Assembly (NCBI GenBank): GCA_035533375.1
Contig: DATLTV010000075.1
Location: 1-18,758, forward strand
Source of the DNA: DATLTV01 sp035533375
GTDB lineage: Bacteria > Patescibacteriota > Minisyncoccia > UBA6257 > 2-01-FULL-56-20
Length of the DNA: 18,758 bases
Reading direction: 5' to 3'
Shown here: in pieces, positions 8,457 through 15,229 of the stretch
Layout: every line of letters starts with the position of its first letter
How positions within the stretch are numbered: the first letter of the stretch is position 1
Made by a program: the position numbers and the translations under genes
Notes under the pieces: generated by a model
What the model was told of the DNA's origin: nothing
Seen by the model: the letters and a program-made list of their open reading frames with translations, nothing else
Database searches by the model: none

Positions 8457-8897
8457 TCATGTTATTTTTCCGCCCGCTTTCTCTATTTTTTCTTTCGCGC
8501 TCTTCGAGACCTTGATCCCCTTCACCTCAAGAGGCATCGTTATCTCGCCGTCGCCCAAAAGCTTCACTTCTCCTTTGAAATGCAGCGGCAGGATCTTCTC
8601 TTTACGCAAAAATTCGACGTCGAGCACGATTGATTTTGCGTTCGCGTGCGCCTTGAGTGCAAGCGAAAGCTCGCCGAGATTGAAGATCGACGGCTTCGCT
8701 CTTTTTTCCTTGTTCGCAAATCCGCGCCGTTTCGGCAGGCGGATGATGAGATCGCGCTCCGCCGGGCGGATCCTCCTGCCCGAACGCGACTTCTGTCCTT
8801 TCACGCCGCGGCCCGAATAACTGCCGCGCTTGCCGGAGCGGCCGATGCGATGTTTGCGCTTCTCGTGAGTCGATTTGTGGACGTTATGTAATTTCAT
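8457..8897 (-). CDS. rplO: Ribosomal protein L15
   Basis: This 146-residue 50S protein begins MKLHNVHKSTHEKRKHRIGRS, followed by the Gly/Arg-rich GKRGSYSGRGVKGQKSRSG segment that threads into 23S rRNA. The globular C-terminal domain ends KAGGKIT. The start overlaps the rpsE stop by 14 nt, so translation is probably coupled. L30 (rpmD), which normally lies between rpsE and rplO, is absent. It ends in TGA at 8457-8459, beside a family-B repeat. Confidence 0.97.
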   Translation of the reverse strand: MKLHNVHKSTHEKRKHRIGRSGKRGSYSGRGVKGQKSRSGRRIRPAERDLIIRLPKRRGFANKEKRAKPSIFNLGELSLALKAHANAKSIVLDVEFLRKEKILPLHFKGEVKLLGDGEITMPLEVKGIKVSKSAKEKIEKAGGKIT

Positions 8898-9360
8898 TGG
8901 TTTTCAGTTTTTTGAGCGCTTCGATTGTCGCGAGCGCATTCGTAAGCTTGTTCGGCGTGCGGCCGAGGATCTTCGCCGTGGCGTCTTTCACGCCCGCGAG
9001 CGCAAGAACCGTCCGCACGGCGCCACCGGCGCGAAGTCCGTGACCAGCGCTTGCCGGCTTTATGAGTACCTTCGCCGCGCTATACTTTGCATACACCTCG
9101 TGCGGAATCGTCCTGCCGTCCTTGAGGGCGATTCGGATGACGTCCTTTTTTGCCGCGGTTTTCGCTTTTCCAAGCGATTGCTGAACGTCCAAGCCCTTCG
9201 CCACGCCCACGCCCACCCGTCCTTTTTCGTCGCCGATCACGAGAGTCGCGCGGAAACGGAAACGCTTGCCGCCGGCGACGACGCGCGTCACGCGCCGCAG
9301 ATCGAGCGTTTTTTCCTTGAATTCTTCGCGTTTTTGGATTCGTTGTGGTCCTCGGTACAT
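8884..9360 (-). CDS. rpsE: Ribosomal protein S5
   Basis: This 30S protein takes part in decoding fidelity. The 158 residues show the double-stranded-RNA-binding N-terminal domain (VTRVVAGGKRFRFRATLVIGD, VGVGVAKGLDV) and the C-terminal domain (PASAGHGLRAGGAVRTVLALAGV, then LGRTPNKLTNALATI). The N terminus is slightly short. It overlaps rplO by 14 nt and follows rplR across a family-A inverted repeat. No Shine-Dalgarno. Confidence 0.98.
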   Translation of the reverse strand: MYRGPQRIQKREEFKEKTLDLRRVTRVVAGGKRFRFRATLVIGDEKGRVGVGVAKGLDVQQSLGKAKTAAKKDVIRIALKDGRTIPHEVYAKYSAAKVLIKPASAGHGLRAGGAVRTVLALAGVKDATAKILGRTPNKLTNALATIEALKKLKTNEIT

Positions 9361-9371
9361 GGAATTATTTT

Positions 9372-9428
9372 ATATCTTATATCTCAAATCTAAAATCTAA
9401 AAAGTTCAAGGTTTGAGATATGAGATAT
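9372..9428. repeat. Family-A inverted repeat, rpsE-rplR spacer
   Basis: Arms 9372-9388 and 9412-9428 (17 nt each) are complementary with one mismatch, around a 23-nt loop. They lie 11 nt from the rpsE start and 12 nt from the rplR stop. Confidence 0.88.
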
Positions 9429-9440
9429 CACTTTTGAGAT

Positions 9441-9803
9441 TTATATTTTGAGTCCTCCTTCCCTCGCGCCTTCGGCGAACGCTTTGACGCGGCCGTGATA
9501 ACGGTAACTGCCGCGGTCGAACACGGCGGCTTTCACACCCAACGCCGCTGCCTTTTTCGCGATGAGCGCGCCCAAGAGCTTCGAAGCCTCGGTTTTCGAT
9601 TTTTTCTCCGCGCCCTTCATCGCCTCGCGCGCCGATGCATGCGCAATCGTATGCGACTTTGCGTCGTCAATGAGCTGCGCGTAGAAAAAACGATTGCTCC
9701 GGGAAACCGAAAGCCGCGGGCGCTCTGCCGTGCCGAAAATCTTTGCGCGGTTCCTCGCGACGCGACGTACCCTTACTTTATTCAATTTTTTTGCTGTTTT
9801 CAT
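9441..9803 (-). CDS. rplR: Ribosomal protein L18
   Basis: L18 binds 5S rRNA in the central protuberance. The 120-residue product has the basic N terminus (KKLNKVRVRRVARNRAKIFG), the AERPRLSVSRSNRFFYAQLIDD strand region, a KTEASKLLGALIAKKA helix, and the family-typical FDRGSYRYHGRVKAFAEGAR ending. Family-A inverted repeats lie on both sides. No Shine-Dalgarno precedes the ATG. Confidence 0.97.
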   Translation of the reverse strand: MKTAKKLNKVRVRRVARNRAKIFGTAERPRLSVSRSNRFFYAQLIDDAKSHTIAHASAREAMKGAEKKSKTEASKLLGALIAKKAAALGVKAAVFDRGSYRYHGRVKAFAEGAREGGLKI

Positions 9804-9816
9804 GGATAATGTCTTC

Positions 9817-9884
9817 TATCTCAAATCTTATATCTCAGATCTTATATCTTTACTATTGAGCTTTGAGATATTAGATTTGAGATA
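9817..9884. repeat. Family-A inverted repeat, rplR-rplF spacer
   Basis: Arms 9817-9837 and 9864-9884 (21 nt each) differ from perfect complementarity at one position. The right arm ends 3 nt from the rplF stop codon. The loop (9838-9863) has a further TCTTATATCT repeat fragment. Confidence 0.9.
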
Positions 9885-9887
9885 TTT

Positions 9888-10430
9888 TTATGACGACGCA
9901 GTCGCCCCCGCTTTCTTGCCAACCTTGCGCCGCACGACCTCGCCTTTATAGTGAAACCCTTTCCCTTTGTACGGCTCCGGTTTTTTGAGCGCTCGTACAT
10001 TCGCGGCAAAAAGGCCTACGCTGTTCTTGTCGATACCGGACACGGTGATCGTGCTTTTTTCGATCGCGACCGCGACGCCCGCCGGAATACTCACGCGCAC
10101 GGGCTGCGCATAGCCGAGGAAAAGTACAAGCTCCTTTCCTTCAAGCACGGCGCGGTATCCTACGCCTTCGATCTCAAGTATCTTCGAAAATCCGCCGGCT
10201 ACGCCCTCAAGCGTATTCTTTACGAGCGCCCAGGCCGTGCCGAGGAGCGCCCCCGATTCACCCGCGTCGCCTTTCACCCAAACAGCGTCCTTCTCCAATG
10301 TCGCTTCAATGCCCGGGGGAAGTTTGATCTTCAGTTCTCCCTTTGCTCCTTTAATCGCCAAAAAATCTCCTTCCTGTTTCAGGGTAACTCCGGACGGCAA
10401 TTGAATTGGCTTTTTGGCTAAACGGGACAT
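9888..10430 (-). CDS. rplF: Ribosomal protein L6
   Basis: The 180-residue protein of the 50S stalk-base region has two copies of the L6 fold. Diagnostic stretches are MSRLAKKPIQLPSGV, LGTAWALVKNTLEGVAGGFSK, ILEIEGVGYRA, and the C-terminal PEPYKGKGFHYKGE with a KVGKKAGA tail. Length matches the family. It lies between rpsH and rplR with a family-B element upstream and a family-A element downstream. Confidence 0.98.
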   Translation of the reverse strand: MSRLAKKPIQLPSGVTLKQEGDFLAIKGAKGELKIKLPPGIEATLEKDAVWVKGDAGESGALLGTAWALVKNTLEGVAGGFSKILEIEGVGYRAVLEGKELVLFLGYAQPVRVSIPAGVAVAIEKSTITVSGIDKNSVGLFAANVRALKKPEPYKGKGFHYKGEVVRRKVGKKAGATASS

Positions 10431-10455
10431 AAATTTCAGCTATCGAGCTCTGCGG

Positions 10456-10519
10456 CTCGTAAGCTCGTAAGTAAATCCGTTGAGATAACCGATTCACTTA
10501 CGAGCTTAGAGCTTACGAG
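10456..10519. repeat. Family-B inverted repeat, rplF-rpsH spacer
   Basis: TAAGCTCGTAAGT (10460-10472) pairs perfectly with ACTTACGAGCTTA (10496-10508). Further GCTCGTAAG/CTTACGAG copies extend both arms to 10456 and 10519. The rpsH stop lies 9 nt beyond the right edge. Confidence 0.9.
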
Positions 10520-10528
10520 TTCGTTATG

Positions 10529-10909
10529 TTACCATATTTCGAACAAATACTCTCCTCCGACTTTTTGCTTCCTCGCCTGCTTGTTGCTCATTACGCCGTT
10601 GGGGGTCGAAATGACGGCGATCCCGTATCCCTGCTTCACCGGCTTCAGATTCTCATACCCTATATAGAGGCGGCGGCTCGGCTTGCTCAAGATCTTGAAA
10701 TCGTTCAGTACGGGGCCGTTCTTGCCGCGGCGAACGCGCACTTCGATGAATTCACGGCGTCCAAAAGTCTTTTTCTGGACATCGCCGGCATAGCCCGTTT
10801 CGGCGAGAACCTTCGCGACGGCGAAATCCATTTTCGAGAACGGCAAGAGAAGCGATTCCTTTTTTGCCTGCCCCGCATTTTTGAGCTGTGAGAGAAGATT
10901 GTAATACAT
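10529..10909 (-). CDS. rpsH: Ribosomal protein S8
   Basis: This 126-residue 30S assembly protein binds the central domain of 16S rRNA. MYYNLLSQLKNAG was chosen as the start because it matches the family N terminus, allows only 8 nt after the rpsN stop, and avoids an upstream extension that runs antisense-like through rpsN. The C-terminal signature STPNGVMSNKQARKQKVGGEYLFEIW is intact in order (STPNGVM, KQARKQKVGGE). The usual N-terminal DPIADMLTRIRNA is much altered. No Shine-Dalgarno. Confidence 0.96.
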   Translation of the reverse strand: MYYNLLSQLKNAGQAKKESLLLPFSKMDFAVAKVLAETGYAGDVQKKTFGRREFIEVRVRRGKNGPVLNDFKILSKPSRRLYIGYENLKPVKQGYGIAVISTPNGVMSNKQARKQKVGGEYLFEIW

Positions 10910-10917
10910 ATGTATAA

Positions 10918-11103
10918 TTACCAGCTCGCTTTTTTCACGCCCGGTATTTGCTGGCGGGTCGCCATCTCGCGGAAACAGATGCGGCAAAGGTTGAATTCGC
11001 GCATGTAGCCGCGCTTCCTGCCACAGCGAAAACAGCGCCGGACGATCCGGGAGCTGTATTTCGGCGCTTTTTTGCTGCGCGCGATGACCGATTCTTTTGC
11101 CAT
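10918..11103 (-). CDS. rpsN: Ribosomal protein S14, zinc-binding short form
   Basis: The 61-residue protein is the compact zinc type, with Cys24, Cys27, Cys40 and Cys43 in CFRCGRKRGYMREFNLCRIC and the ending IPGVKKASW. It lies in the 30S head near the decoding region. It sits in the canonical spc position between rplE and rpsH; the rpsH ATG follows its TAA by 8 nt. Confidence 0.98.
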   Translation of the reverse strand: MAKESVIARSKKAPKYSSRIVRRCFRCGRKRGYMREFNLCRICFREMATRQQIPGVKKASW

Positions 11104-11110
11104 AAAGTTG

Positions 11111-11134
11111 TTAGCTCTTGAGCTTACGAGCTTA
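11111..11134. repeat. Family-B repeat fragment ending in the rplE stop codon
   Basis: AGCTCTTGAGCTTACGAGC continues directly into TTA (11132-11134), the reverse complement of the rplE stop. The unit is related to the inverted arms in other family-B spacers; AGCTC and GAGCT give only a short local hairpin here. Confidence 0.65.
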
Positions 11135-11647
11135 TTTTTTCTTTAATGGTACGCCAAGCTCGAAATATTTTTTGAGCGCTGTAGCGCGGTTCCGCCCGCG
11201 CGGAACAACCGTGATGCCCATCGAGAACGAGAGCGGTGATTTCTCGGGGTTGATCTCGGGAAACATCTGCTGGTCGCGAAAGCCGATGTTCAAAACTCCC
11301 ACCGCATCGATGATCTTCGGGTCGAGACCGGTAAAGTCGCGGACGCGAGGCAGTATTATCTTAACCAAACGCTCGAAAAAATCAACCATCCTTCGGCGGC
11401 GGAGGGTGACCTTGAGGCCGACGATCTGGCCTTCGCGGATCTTGAATCCGGCGATCGATTTCTTTGCGCGGCGCACCTGCGGCCGCTGGCCCGTCACGCT
11501 CGCGAGATCGTTCGTGATCTGCGCAAGCCCTTTCTCTTCGAAATTCGGCAGCTGGCTCGCGCGTCCGACGCCGGCGTCAATCACGACCTTCTCGAGGAAG
11601 CGGGATATCTCTTGATATTCTTTGGATATGTTTGGTTTATGGGCCAT
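11132..11647 (-). CDS. rplE: Ribosomal protein L5
   Basis: L5 binds 5S rRNA and the P-site tRNA elbow. The 171 residues include VVIDAGVGRA, the LASVTGQRPQVRRAKKSIAGFKIREG segment, VTLRRRRMVDFFERLV, LPRVRDFTGL, and a C-terminal GITVVPRGRNRATALKKYFELG. It is slightly shorter than the usual 178-180. Family-B repeats lie on both sides. There is no Shine-Dalgarno; the bases before ATG are AAATAAT. Confidence 0.97.
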   Translation of the reverse strand: MAHKPNISKEYQEISRFLEKVVIDAGVGRASQLPNFEEKGLAQITNDLASVTGQRPQVRRAKKSIAGFKIREGQIVGLKVTLRRRRMVDFFERLVKIILPRVRDFTGLDPKIIDAVGVLNIGFRDQQMFPEINPEKSPLSFSMGITVVPRGRNRATALKKYFELGVPLKKK

Positions 11648-11662
11648 ATTATTTATTTGATA

Positions 11663-11730
11663 AGCTCGTTAGCTCTTTGGCTCGTTAGTAAATCGTTTTA
11701 CGTTCCGATTGACTAAAGAGCTAACGAGCT
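11663..11730. repeat. Family-B inverted repeat, rplE-rplX spacer
   Basis: The 16-nt arms AGCTCGTTAGCTCTTT (11663-11678) and AAAGAGCTAACGAGCT (11715-11730) are perfectly complementary. Inside, TTAGTaaATCG and CGATTgACTAA prolong the helix, giving one long hairpin with no U-tract on either side. Confidence 0.92.
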
Positions 11731-11743
11731 ATGGGCTAAAAAG

Positions 11744-12049
11744 CTATGTATTCGCTCCGCACTTCTTGCAATATCTGACCTTTGCATTGCCTTCGACATG
11801 GAACCCCACCCGCGCCGCTGCTTTACAGCTTCCGCAAACGAGCGCGGCTTTTGACGCCGGAAATGCCCGCGGCACCAATACTGTTTCACCTTTCTGCCCC
11901 TGCTTTTTCGGCCGCGAACGCTTTTTATAGACATTCAATCCTTCGACGACAATCCGTCCGTCCTCGGGATGCGCGCTTAACACCTTGCCGGTTTTCCCGC
12001 GGTCTTTTCCCTGGAGTATTTTGATTGTGTCGCCTTTTCTAATATTCAT
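11744..12049 (-). CDS. rplX: Ribosomal protein L24
   Basis: The 101-residue 50S assembly-initiator protein has an N-terminal KOW motif (IRKGDTIKILQGKDRGKTGKV) and VVEGLNVYKKRSRP. Two CxxC pairs (Cys72/Cys75 and Cys94/Cys97) form a likely zinc ribbon at the C terminus, as seen in part of the L24 family. A weak AAAGG lies directly before the ATG. Confidence 0.97.
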   Translation of the reverse strand: MNIRKGDTIKILQGKDRGKTGKVLSAHPEDGRIVVEGLNVYKKRSRPKKQGQKGETVLVPRAFPASKAALVCGSCKAAARVGFHVEGNAKVRYCKKCGANT

Positions 12050-12062
12050 GCCTTTGTCTTAC

Positions 12063-12091
12063 ATCTCAAACGCATTTTTGAGATTTGAGAT
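12063..12091. repeat. Short family-A inverted repeat, rplX-rplN spacer
   Basis: ATCTCAAA (12063-12070) pairs with TTTGAGAT (12084-12091). Two more TTTTGAGAT copies follow toward rplN, so alternative pairings exist. This is the shortest member of the family in the operon. Confidence 0.75.
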
Positions 12092-12106
12092 ATAAGTTTT
12101 GAGATT

Positions 12107-12475
12107 TTATACGATTTCTTCCGCCATGGTCATTAATTTTTCGTATCCTTTTTCCTTGAGTTCGCGCGGCAGGGGGCCGAAGATGCGGGTAGCGACCGGT
12201 TCTTTTTTTGCGTCGACGAGCACGACGGCATTTTCGTCGAAACGAACGTATGATCCGTCCTTCCGGCGCAACGCTTGGCGCTCGCGCACGATAAGCACCC
12301 TCACCACGTCTTTCTTCTTTACCGACTTTCGCGGCTCGGCCGACTGCACGGAAGCAACGACGATATCGCCCACGCCGGCATAGCGTCTGCGGGTGCCGCC
12401 GAGGATGCGGAAACAACGCACGATCTTCGCGCCGGAATTATCCGCTACTTTTAAAATGCTTCTTTCTTGTATCAT
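12107..12475 (-). CDS. rplN: Ribosomal protein L14
   Basis: The 122-residue protein of the 50S subunit interface starts MIQERSILKVADNSGAK and continues with VRCFRILGGTRRRYAGVGDIVVASV. FDENAVVLVDAKKEPVATRIFGPLPREL precedes the C-terminal MTMAEEIV. Length equals the family norm. It starts 9 nt after the rpsQ stop; no repeat is inserted here. Confidence 0.98.
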   Translation of the reverse strand: MIQERSILKVADNSGAKIVRCFRILGGTRRRYAGVGDIVVASVQSAEPRKSVKKKDVVRVLIVRERQALRRKDGSYVRFDENAVVLVDAKKEPVATRIFGPLPRELKEKGYEKLMTMAEEIV

Positions 12476-12484
12476 GAATTTGCG

Positions 12485-12724
12485 TTAGGCTTTGCGCACG
12501 ATGATCCACCGCTTGTCCTTCGACATCGGACGCGTTTCCTCGATCACCACTTTGTCTCCCGCGTGATATTGGTTCTCCTCGTCATGAGCCTTGAATTTCG
12601 TCGTCACCTTGTAGTACTTGAGATACTTGGGATGCTTTTTCATGCGGGCCACCAAAACCACCCGCGTTTTCTGCATCTTGTCGCTTACGACGGTGCCGGT
12701 CAGTTTTCGTTTGTTGGTTTCCAT
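12485..12724 (-). CDS. rpsQ: Ribosomal protein S17
   Basis: The 79-residue 30S assembly protein is an OB fold: KRKLTGTVVSDKMQKTRVVL, KHPKYLKYYKVTTKFKAHDE, then GDKVVIEETRPMSKDKRWIIV. It is separated from rpmC by a 95-bp spacer that contains a candidate internal promoter and an inverted repeat. Confidence 0.97.
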   Translation of the reverse strand: METNKRKLTGTVVSDKMQKTRVVLVARMKKHPKYLKYYKVTTKFKAHDEENQYHAGDKVVIEETRPMSKDKRWIIVRKA

Positions 12725-12740
12725 GTTAGTAAGAATCGTT

Positions 12741-12806
12741 CATTTCCAATTTTTTATTTCCTGCGATCGAACGCATGTATCGGGCATTGAGTATACCTTG
12801 GAAATG
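12741..12806. repeat. Inverted repeat in the rpmC-rpsQ spacer, unrelated to families A-D
   Basis: CATTTCCAA (12741-12749) and TTGGAAATG (12798-12806) are perfectly complementary, 48 bp apart. The right arm lies between the -35 and -10 of the candidate rpsQ promoter. The sequence is not of family A, B, C or D, but it preserves the one-inverted-repeat-per-spacer layout. Confidence 0.7.
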
Positions 12807-12818
12807 GCGTATGTGCAA
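12790..12818 (-). promoter_or_regulatory. Candidate internal promoter before rpsQ
   Basis: Just downstream of the rpmC stop the minus strand reads TTGCAC (12813-12818), a 17-bp spacer, then TATACT (12790-12795). The -10 matches 5/6; the -35 is moderate. It would give a leader of about 60 nt and allow expression of rpsQ-rplN and later genes apart from the L3 promoter. Confidence 0.45.
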
Positions 12819-12819
12819 A

Positions 12820-13020
12820 TTATGATTTGTCTGTTTGGTGGATGAAGGTGAGCGCTCTCGCAATATTCCGCTTCAAGGAACGGATCTCGCTCACGTCTTT
12901 CACTTTGCCAGCAGCCAGGTCGAATTTCAGGACCCGCAAGCGTTCGCGCCCGTCTTTCACGAACGCATGGAGCTCCGCATCGGGCTTGTTCTTCAGTTGT
13001 TGGATGTCTTTCTTTTTCAT
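12820..13020 (-). CDS. rpmC: Ribosomal protein L29
   Basis: The 66-residue two-helix protein lies near the peptide tunnel exit. It begins MKKKDIQQLKNKPDAELHAF and carries the family-typical LRVLKFDLAAGKVKDVSEIRSLKRNIARALTFIHQ. It is in the canonical position between rplP and rpsQ. No Shine-Dalgarno. Confidence 0.95.
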   Translation of the reverse strand: MKKKDIQQLKNKPDAELHAFVKDGRERLRVLKFDLAAGKVKDVSEIRSLKRNIARALTFIHQTDKS

Positions 13021-13034
13021 GGTGCTTGTCTCAG

Positions 13035-13080
13035 ATCTTATATCTTTAGTTTTGAGATTTGAGATATCAGATTTGATTTA
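13035..13080. repeat. Family-A inverted repeat, rpmC-rplP spacer, includes the rplP stop
   Basis: ATCTTATATCT (13035-13045) pairs with AGATATCAGAT (13062-13072) with one mismatch. The block GATATCAGATTTGATTTA ends exactly with the reverse complement of the rplP stop (13078-13080), the same block used behind rplB and rplW. Confidence 0.85.
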
Positions 13081-13488
13081 TTTCGTTACGATCCTGCATT
13101 TGAACGGCATTTTGTGGCTGGCCAGTCGCAATGCCTCGAGCGCGACGTCCCGCCCCACGCCGTCGACTTCGAAAATGATACGGCCCGGTTTCACCGGAAA
13201 CACGTAATGGTCAACCGATCCTTTACCGCCGCCGAGCGTCTTCTCGGGCGCTTGCAACGTGATGGGTTTATCGGGAAACACGCGGATATAGAGCCGGCCG
13301 GCACGCTTCAGGGAGTTCGTGATCGTTTTCCTGCCTGCTTCGATCTGGCGGGAATTCAACCACGCGGGCTCGAGGGCTTTGAGTCCGTATTGTCCGTAGC
13401 TCAGGTCGATGCCGCGGGTTTCGACCGTCCGCTTGATCGAACGCCCCTTCTGCCACTTGCGATGTTTTACTTTTTTAGGAATAAGCAT
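13078..13488 (-). CDS. rplP: Ribosomal protein L16
   Basis: The 136-residue protein near the peptidyl-transferase and A-site region begins MLIPKKVKHRKWQKGRS, then ETRGIDLSYGQYGLKALEPAWL, IEAGRKTI and VFPDKPIT. The region GKGSVDHYVFPVKPGRIIFE corresponds to the family's GKGxPExWVAxVKPGR stretch with SVDHYVF replacing the usual residues. The C terminus is normal (ASHKMPFKCRIV). Confidence 0.97.
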   Translation of the reverse strand: MLIPKKVKHRKWQKGRSIKRTVETRGIDLSYGQYGLKALEPAWLNSRQIEAGRKTITNSLKRAGRLYIRVFPDKPITLQAPEKTLGGGKGSVDHYVFPVKPGRIIFEVDGVGRDVALEALRLASHKMPFKCRIVTK

Positions 13489-13498
13489 GGATTCGTTT

Positions 13499-13520
13499 GT
13501 AATTAGTAATTAGTAATTAC
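13499..13520. repeat. Family-C tandem repeat GTAATTA x3, overlapping the rpsC stop
   Basis: There are three units at 13499-13505, 13506-13512 and 13513-13519. GTAATTAC is itself a perfect palindrome. The TTA of the third unit (13517-13519) is the reverse complement of the rpsC stop codon. Confidence 0.85.
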
Positions 13521-14197
13521 TTATTTGCCGGCTGTTTTTCTTTCTTAAATATTTCTCCCTTATATATCCATACCTTGATGCCAATCGTGCCATAAGTAGT
13601 AAACGCTGTCGCCGTGCCGTAATCGATATCGGCGCGCAGAGTCTGGAGCGGCAAAGATCCTCGCGAGAGGTGTTCGCGCCGGGCGATTTCATTTCCGTCG
13701 AGGCGGCCGGAAAGGAAGACTTTCGCGCCCTTCACGTCGCGGTTCTGCATCAGGGACTCGAGGCACTTCTTCATGGTCCGCCGGAACGGCAGCCGCTTCT
13801 CGAGATCCCACGCGAGCTGCTGCGCGGTGTAGGTCGCCGAGATCTCGGAACGCTTGAGTTCTTCGACGTTCACGCTCAAATTCCCCGTCGCTGTTTTCGT
13901 CTTGCGCACTTTGCGAAGCGCGAGGTCGATTGCCTTGTTCAGGTCTTCGATGCCTTTGCCGCCGCGGCCGATGATGAAACCGGGGCGCGCCGCCTTGATG
14001 AAGATCTTCAAATTCACTCCCGTGCGCTCGATCTCGACCCCGGCAATGCCGGCCTGGCCGATCTTCGCCGTGATAACGTTGCGGATCGCTTCATCCTCCT
14101 CGAGGAGCTTCGCGTAGCCGCCTTTCACGAACCAGCGCACCGGCCAATTTTTTGTGATCCCCAGCCGATATGAAGATGGATTGATTTTATTTCCCAT
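13517..14197 (-). CDS. rpsC: Ribosomal protein S3
   Basis: S3 lies at the mRNA entry channel. The 226-residue protein begins MGNKINPSSYRLG and has the type II KH domain with GFIIGRGG at 73-80. The C-terminal domain contains RTMKKCLESLMQNRDVKGAKVFLSGRLDGNEIARREHLSRGSLPLQTLRADIDYG-type motifs in family order, ending with IKVWIYKGEIF. Its last codons run into the family-C repeat; the KKEKQPANK tail is short and basic. Confidence 0.98.
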   Translation of the reverse strand: MGNKINPSSYRLGITKNWPVRWFVKGGYAKLLEEDEAIRNVITAKIGQAGIAGVEIERTGVNLKIFIKAARPGFIIGRGGKGIEDLNKAIDLALRKVRKTKTATGNLSVNVEELKRSEISATYTAQQLAWDLEKRLPFRRTMKKCLESLMQNRDVKGAKVFLSGRLDGNEIARREHLSRGSLPLQTLRADIDYGTATAFTTYGTIGIKVWIYKGEIFKKEKQPANK

Positions 14198-14217
14198 GTG
14201 TTTATCTCAAATCTTTT

Positions 14218-14278
14218 ATCTCAGATCTCAAATCTTTTTGAATTCAGTTTTGAGATTTGAGATATCAGTTTTGATTTA
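14218..14278. repeat. Family-A inverted repeat, rpsC-rplV spacer, includes the rplV stop
   Basis: Arms 14218-14232 and 14249-14263 (15 nt, one mismatch) flank a 16-nt loop with the shared core TTTTTGAATTCAG. GATATCAGTTTTGATTTA then runs to the rplV stop (14276-14278). Confidence 0.92.
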
Positions 14279-14791
14279 CTTTGCCATTCCCGCCTTGCGG
14301 CTGAACATTCGTTTGAAGAATCCCGATTTCTTCGTGTCGACCCTTTCTCTCTCCGGTTTTTCGCCAACTCGTTTTTCCTTGATCGGTTTTCCTTCTCCCG
14401 GCGGCAATTTCGCCTTCTTCTTCACGACAATCTTGAATCGCCCGCCGGCGAAATCCGGGTTCTCCGCAAGTACGAGCGTCACGTGGCTCATCTTTTTCTG
14501 GATAGGCGTCATCATACCCCGCGCCCGCGGCAAACCGCGCTTAAGCATGGGGCCGCCGTCGACACGGAACGATTCCACGAAAAATTTCTCTTCGCTCATG
14601 TGCTGGTTATTCTTGATCGAGGCGACGCCGGAACGCAAAAGCTTGAGGAGCGCAACGGCCGGACGGCGGCGGATCTGCAAAAGCTGCGCTTCCGCTTCGA
14701 CGACGGGCAAGCCTTTGACCATGTCCGCGACCGCGCGGACCTTCCGCGGAGCGATTCTCAGATAATTAAGTTGTACGGTTTGTTTGGGCAT
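14276..14791 (-). CDS. rplV: Ribosomal protein L22 with C-terminal basic extension
   Basis: L22 lines the peptide exit tunnel. The core (about residues 1-110) shows LNYLRIAPRKVRAVADMVKG, ALLKLLRSGVASIKNN, and the tunnel hairpin GPMLKRGLPRARGMMTPIQKKMSHVTLVL. At 171 residues it exceeds the usual 110-115 by a Lys/Arg/Pro-rich tail of roughly 55 residues ending in a KSGFFKRMFSRKAG segment. The tail looks low-complexity and unstructured. The start codon directly joins a family-A element (GATTTT then ATG). Confidence 0.96.
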   Translation of the reverse strand: MPKQTVQLNYLRIAPRKVRAVADMVKGLPVVEAEAQLLQIRRRPAVALLKLLRSGVASIKNNQHMSEEKFFVESFRVDGGPMLKRGLPRARGMMTPIQKKMSHVTLVLAENPDFAGGRFKIVVKKKAKLPPGEGKPIKEKRVGEKPERERVDTKKSGFFKRMFSRKAGMAK

Positions 14792-14808
14792 AAAATCTTA
14801 TATCTTTT

Positions 14809-14852
14809 ATCTCGGATCTCAAATCTTTAAATTCAGTTTTGAGATTTGAGAT
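14809..14852. repeat. Family-A inverted repeat, rplV-rpsS spacer
   Basis: ATCTCGGATCTCAAA (14809-14823) pairs with TTTGAGATTTGAGAT (14838-14852); two positions do not form Watson-Crick pairs. The loop keeps AATTCAG from the common core but is 2 nt shorter. Extra TTTGAGAT follows toward the rpsS stop. Confidence 0.88.
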
Positions 14853-14871
14853 ATCAAATTTGAGATGCTTA

Positions 14872-15204
14872 TCATTTCTTCGCCGGCGGCGCCGCGGCAG
14901 GAGCCGCTCCCGGAGCCGTCTTCGCGGCAGCCTCGAGCGCTTTTTGTATCTGGCCGCCGTGGCGCGTGAATTTCCTCGTAGGAGAAAACTCGCCGAGCCG
15001 GTGGCCAACCATTTCTTCGCTCACCCTGACCTCGATGAACGTCTTGCCATTATGCACGCCAAAGGTATATCCCACCATTTCCGGCGCAATCTCCGACGCC
15101 CGCGACCAGGTCTTCACGACCGCGCCGCTGTCGGCTTTAATAACCGAAATTTTCTTAAGTAATTTCGGATCGACGAAGGGCCCTTTTTTGAGTGAACGTG
15201 ACAT
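14872..15204 (-). CDS. rpsS: Ribosomal protein S19 with Ala/Pro-rich tail
   Basis: The 110-residue 30S head protein starts MSRSLKKGPFVDPKLLKKI; a longer in-frame start 13 codons upstream was rejected because it translates the family-A repeat. Family motifs include TWSRASEIAPEMVGYTFGVHNGKTF and VGHRLGEFSPTRKFTRHGG. The C terminus (roughly residue 90 on) is an AAAKTAPGAAPAAAPPAKK-like extension. It ends in TGA. Confidence 0.97.
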   Translation of the reverse strand: MSRSLKKGPFVDPKLLKKISVIKADSGAVVKTWSRASEIAPEMVGYTFGVHNGKTFIEVRVSEEMVGHRLGEFSPTRKFTRHGGQIQKALEAAAKTAPGAAPAAAPPAKK

Positions 15205-15229
15205 GGTGTGATAAAATCTTATATCTTTT

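Noticed and set aside
10910..10987. N-terminal extension of rpsH
   Set aside because: It overlaps rpsN in another frame and does not resemble S8; the start at 10909 fits the family and the spacing.
11663..11730. Intrinsic terminator in the rplE-rplX spacer
   Set aside because: The stem is long and perfect but no T-tract follows on either strand, and the operon continues.
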